A program made the position numbers and the translations under genes. The notes below the pieces were generated by a model. The model made no database searches, was not told the origin of the DNA, and worked only from the letters and a program-made list of their open reading frames with translations. Shown one piece after another: positions 61,701 to 64,000 of a DNA stretch of 64,000 nucleotides. This DNA is from Adineta steineri (taxonomy: Eukaryota; Rotifera; Eurotatoria; Adinetida; Adinetidae), in assembly GCA_905250115.1 (NCBI GenBank), contig CAJNOI010000297.1, forward strand, positions 1 through 64,000. The letters run 5' to 3'. The first letter of the stretch is position 1. Each line of letters starts with the position of its first letter.

Positions 61701-63464
61701 ATAATAGATTTTGGTTACAACATATAATTGGTACACCACTTTACAATAATTATCTTCGTGTTTGTGGTGCTAGTGTTAGTCTTGATGCACATATTTATAG
61801 TACAATTATGGATGCTCCATGGTTATTAGATATTGACGATGGAACTTGGATTGCTGATCAGACAGTTTTTAATTGTTTACATTTTAATAATGATAATAAT
61901 ACTTTTCAATTATATCCAATTAGAATTGCTTCGAATTGTTCTATTGGTACACGAACAATTTTATATGATGGAGTTAATATAGAAAAAAATGTTATTATAC
62001 AACCAATGTCATCAGTTAATGGTTTTGTTGCATCTCAAACGATTATTGATGGTGATGATGATAAATCTTCTTCTACAAATACATTCATGACATACAATAA
62101 TAGATCATTATCAATATGGCATAAGATCTTTCAAGTTATTGCACTTTCCTTACTGATCTGTATACATTCAATACTTCTGATCATCATTTACAAAGTTTAT
62201 TCGATTGTACAAATACCATTACCTATTAGTGTTGCTTTTTGTTGGACATTATGGTCAATTCTTGGTTGTCTTGTTTCTGTTCTTCTTTTGAAATTTATAG
62301 TTGGTTCTTGTGCTGCTGGCGAGACATATCCAATTGCATCATGGTCATATCTACATAAGTTATGGCTTCGTCAATTAGTTGTATCTGGTTTTCATCATGC
62401 ATGGTTACTACCAAATAGTTATGATCATATTTATCCTATTGTACTTCGTTGGTTAGGTGCTCATATTGAAGATAATGTTAAAATCGGTGAAATACATACA
62501 TTCTTGTCTTATCCAACAAATTTATTACATTTTGAAACAGGAGTGACTACTTTTGGTTCAGTATTATTAATTCCAACTGAGTTGACACTTTCAGGTGATC
62601 ATTGTGTAGATCATATAACACTTGGATCTTATACAAGTCTTGGTAATGGATGTTCAATTTTACCGGGTAGTCATCTTGCATCTGAGATAATGATTGGTAA
62701 TTTAACACGTGTTTCTCGAGAAACGAAAAGCAACGATAGAGAAGTTTTTATTGGTGTTCCAGCTCGTGCCATGCCATTCAAAATGCCTTCAAGATCAACA
62801 ACTACAACAACAGCAGATCAAATGAAAATCATCCCTCCTTGGCATATGTGTTTTACTCATTTCATTAGTAAATCTCTTCTCTTAACCCTCTGTTCATTAA
62901 CTGGCGTCGTTGGTATGTTAATTATTCATACAATACTTATTTGTATTACCTATCGATATTGCTCAGACATACGCTATTCACTAGTGCAACAGATAATATC
63001 AAGACTAAGAGAAGATCATCGACAATTTATTTGTCCATTTCTTGGTAATACACAATGGTTAATTAGTTTATTTCGTACACTTGGTGCACGCATTGGTAAA
63101 GGTGTAATCATACCTGATTTTTCTTGTCTGACTGATTATCATCTAGTAATTATTGAAAATGATGTTCGGTTTAATATGCATGCTAATATTCAGGCAAATT
63201 ATAACTATATTTTCTTATATTCTTTTATGAAGAATTGTTATCTTTAATTTATTTCAGTGTCACACTTTCGAACAGCGTATTTTAAAACTAGTTCCTGTTA
63301 CAGTAGGCAACTCGTGTATACTTATGAGTGGGTCAATTGTAATGCCAGGTTGTAAATTAATGGGTAACAATAGACTTTATCCATTTACATTGGTAATGAA
63401 AAATGATATCTTACTACCAAATACTCAATGGAAAGGACTTCCTGCAAGTAAGTCATTTACATAA
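47684..63464 (+). CDS. Giant nonribosomal peptide synthetase, 5'-truncated by gap
   Basis: Seventeen exons join with intact phase: 47684-49102, 49154-49717, 49785-50860, 50927-51226, 51290-51620, 51692-52708, 52796-54259, 54396-54956, 55023-56116, 56179-56484, 56544-56874, 56926-57942, 58014-59635, 59683-59982, 60049-60379, 60441-63193 and 63258-63464. They give about 4896 visible residues. Domain order is C1-C2-A1-T1, C3-C4-A2-T2, C5-A3-T3, terminal membrane domain. It should build a peptide of at least three activated monomers, one per A domain, carried on phosphopantetheine arms. There is no thioesterase. The stop used (63462) follows a read-through of a donor-like GTAAGT; AATAAA overlaps the stop region, which supports the end. 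The enzyme class is bacterial/fungal; in bdelloids such genes are reported as horizontally acquired. The start and any loading module are unseen. Confidence 0.92.
52796..57942 (+). other. NRPS module 2 (C3-C4-A2-T2)
   Basis: C3 fills one 1464-nt exon with phase 1 at both ends; its motif is HHAATDR. C4 (from 54396) has HHALFDF. A2 shows LTYNELLYYAQCL, FTSGSTGTPKAV, MAQCTFDIH (A4), LYGPAETTIISIH (A5), FYQTGDLARMD (A7), GRKDHQVKIHGQRIELDEI (A8) and ANGKLDRKLL (A10). T2 is FFTVGGHSLLFIQL. The module repeats module 1 domain for domain, with introns at the same places. Exons are equal in length to those of A1 (331 and 1017 nt) except 306 against 300 nt. Confidence 0.88.
58014..61400 (+). other. NRPS module 3 (C5-A3-T3)
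   Basis: Here only one condensation domain precedes A3. C5 starts like C1/C3 (ASFAQERIYLDQQVRF) and has HHVAYDR. It runs without an intron into A3, which shows LTYNELLFYVQQL, FTSGSTGVPKAV, MASCSFDNH (A4), MYGQAEATITTTYF (A5, with Gln for Pro/Thr), FYRSGDLVRYD (A7), GRKDHQVKLRGQRIELAEI (A8) and ANGKLDRKCL (A10). T3 (VPFGQLGGTSLNAI, about 61250-61290) keeps the Ser but has Thr for the usual His/Asp before it, unlike T1/T2. It looks like a terminal carrier paired with the membrane domain. Confidence 0.88.
61480..63464 (+). other. NRPS terminal membrane/left-handed beta-helix domain (Pls-like)
   Basis: After T3 come about 630 residues with three hydrophobic blocks that probably hold six helices: GIILLICQWVLPIMIIINRC with FLFFILPIFHLMLYVICSRL, IALSLLICIHSILLIIIYKV with LGCLVSVLLLKFIV, and LLLTLCSLTGVVGMLIIHTI. 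Soluble parts between carry hexapeptide-like turns, e.g. IASNCSIGTRTILYDGVNIE and LGSYTSLGNGCSILPGSHLA. The last exon adds CHTFEQRILKLVPVTVGNSC and IVMPGCKLMGNN. This arrangement is that of the NRPS terminal domain of bacterial membrane synthetases such as epsilon-poly-lysine synthetase. Those have no thioesterase and may polymerise or release product at the membrane. The exon joins through a GC-AG intron (63194-63257). Confidence 0.85.
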
Positions 63465-64000
63465 ATAAAATCATACTTATCACTAGTGATACATAATAAA
63501 TCATCGCATTGTCTATTGTATACTTTGATTTCTGAATGTTTCATGAAAAAACAAAATATATCACAAGATACACCATCAGAAGCCTATTGAATTGCATTTT
63601 TCTGAATCCATTTTAGTTCAAATGAGGTTTTATTCGAATAGTATTTAGTCTACTTGATCAAGTACAGATCATTAGTTAAAATGTATTTTTCGCACAGTTA
63701 GAGACGTTACGTTAAAGTTCACACTTACATAAATTTCATGTGACATTAGACTACGTTAAATCATCTCTTACAAAATTAGATCGAGTTCAGTTTGGTTCAC
63801 AGTAGTTCATTTTCAGTCTCTGATTTATTACGAGCCACCCACTACAATACTACTGAGATGTTATAATATCCAGTATCTGTCATTTCATTCGTTATGATAT
63901 TTAATTATTCATTAAGTTCCATAATTAATGAGACCGTTCACGTTGACCTTTTATTTGTTACATTGAATTAGTTCTTTACAATGAGACAGATTTACATGAT
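63465..64000. other. Downstream flank
   Basis: Begins with the AATAAA signal of the synthetase gene (63464-63469). The rest is AT-rich with no gene, hairpin or transposon end that I can support. Confidence 0.4.

Noticed and set aside
1-64000. tRNA and rRNA genes
   Set aside because: I looked for TPsiC-arm-like GGTTCGAATCC sequences and cloverleaf pairs on both strands and for rRNA core motifs, and found none I could support by eye.

Overview
The window looks like a bdelloid rotifer chromosome arm. It is AT-rich, with short introns (mostly 43-70 nt, nearly all GT-AG). It also carries a degenerate Penelope-like retroelement, many interstitial TGTGGG-type (bdelloid telomere-like) tracts, several protein families I associate with bdelloids, and genes that look acquired from bacteria or fungi. 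Most ORFs are exons. I rebuilt genes by joining exons at GT-AG (twice GC-AG) sites and checking that phase was kept at each join. There are two 100-bp assembly gaps (29999-30098 and 47584-47683).

0-3.5 kb: a compact block of minus-strand core genes: an ODR-4-like gene cut by the window edge, Mediator subunit MED9, the 25-residue ribosomal protein eL41 with a 12-nt first coding exon, and an eight-exon cysteine/histidine-rich protein.

4-13 kb: a fungal-type atypical SDR oxidoreductase. Next come two tandem NHL beta-propeller units on exons of identical length (891 nt), followed by a Thr-rich stalk and GPI-like tail. A membrane-anchored endonuclease/exonuclease/phosphatase-fold protein closes the region.

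13-32 kb: a frameshifted KDZ-transposase-related CxC gene, then a 16-exon gene (1262 aa) with a degenerate P-loop, a serine-rich linker of small phase-1 exons and an AT-hook. After these lie a 742-bp pogo/Tigger-like element with a CENP-B-type helix-turn-helix remnant, a 467-bp hAT-type MITE with perfect 8-bp target duplications, and a broken GNAT acetyltransferase.

32-46 kb: a three-module membrane protein, a truncated GPCR, a secreted GH26 mannanase-like protein lacking a recognisable nucleophile Glu, and a divergent pair of unknown genes. Telomere-like inverted repeats are densest here.

46-64 kb: a degraded Penelope-like element ends at the second gap. On the other side starts a very large plus-strand nonribosomal peptide synthetase gene, its 5' end lost in the gap, with 17 visible exons and about 4900 codons. 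The order is C-C-A-T, C-C-A-T, C-A-T, then a membrane/left-handed-beta-helix terminal domain like that of bacterial poly-lysine-type synthetases. Exon lengths and intron positions repeat exactly between modules, so modules multiplied after introns were gained. Core genes at the left, and telomere-like repeats, transposable elements and foreign-looking genes to the right, fit a subtelomeric accessory region, the reported location of acquired genes in bdelloids.
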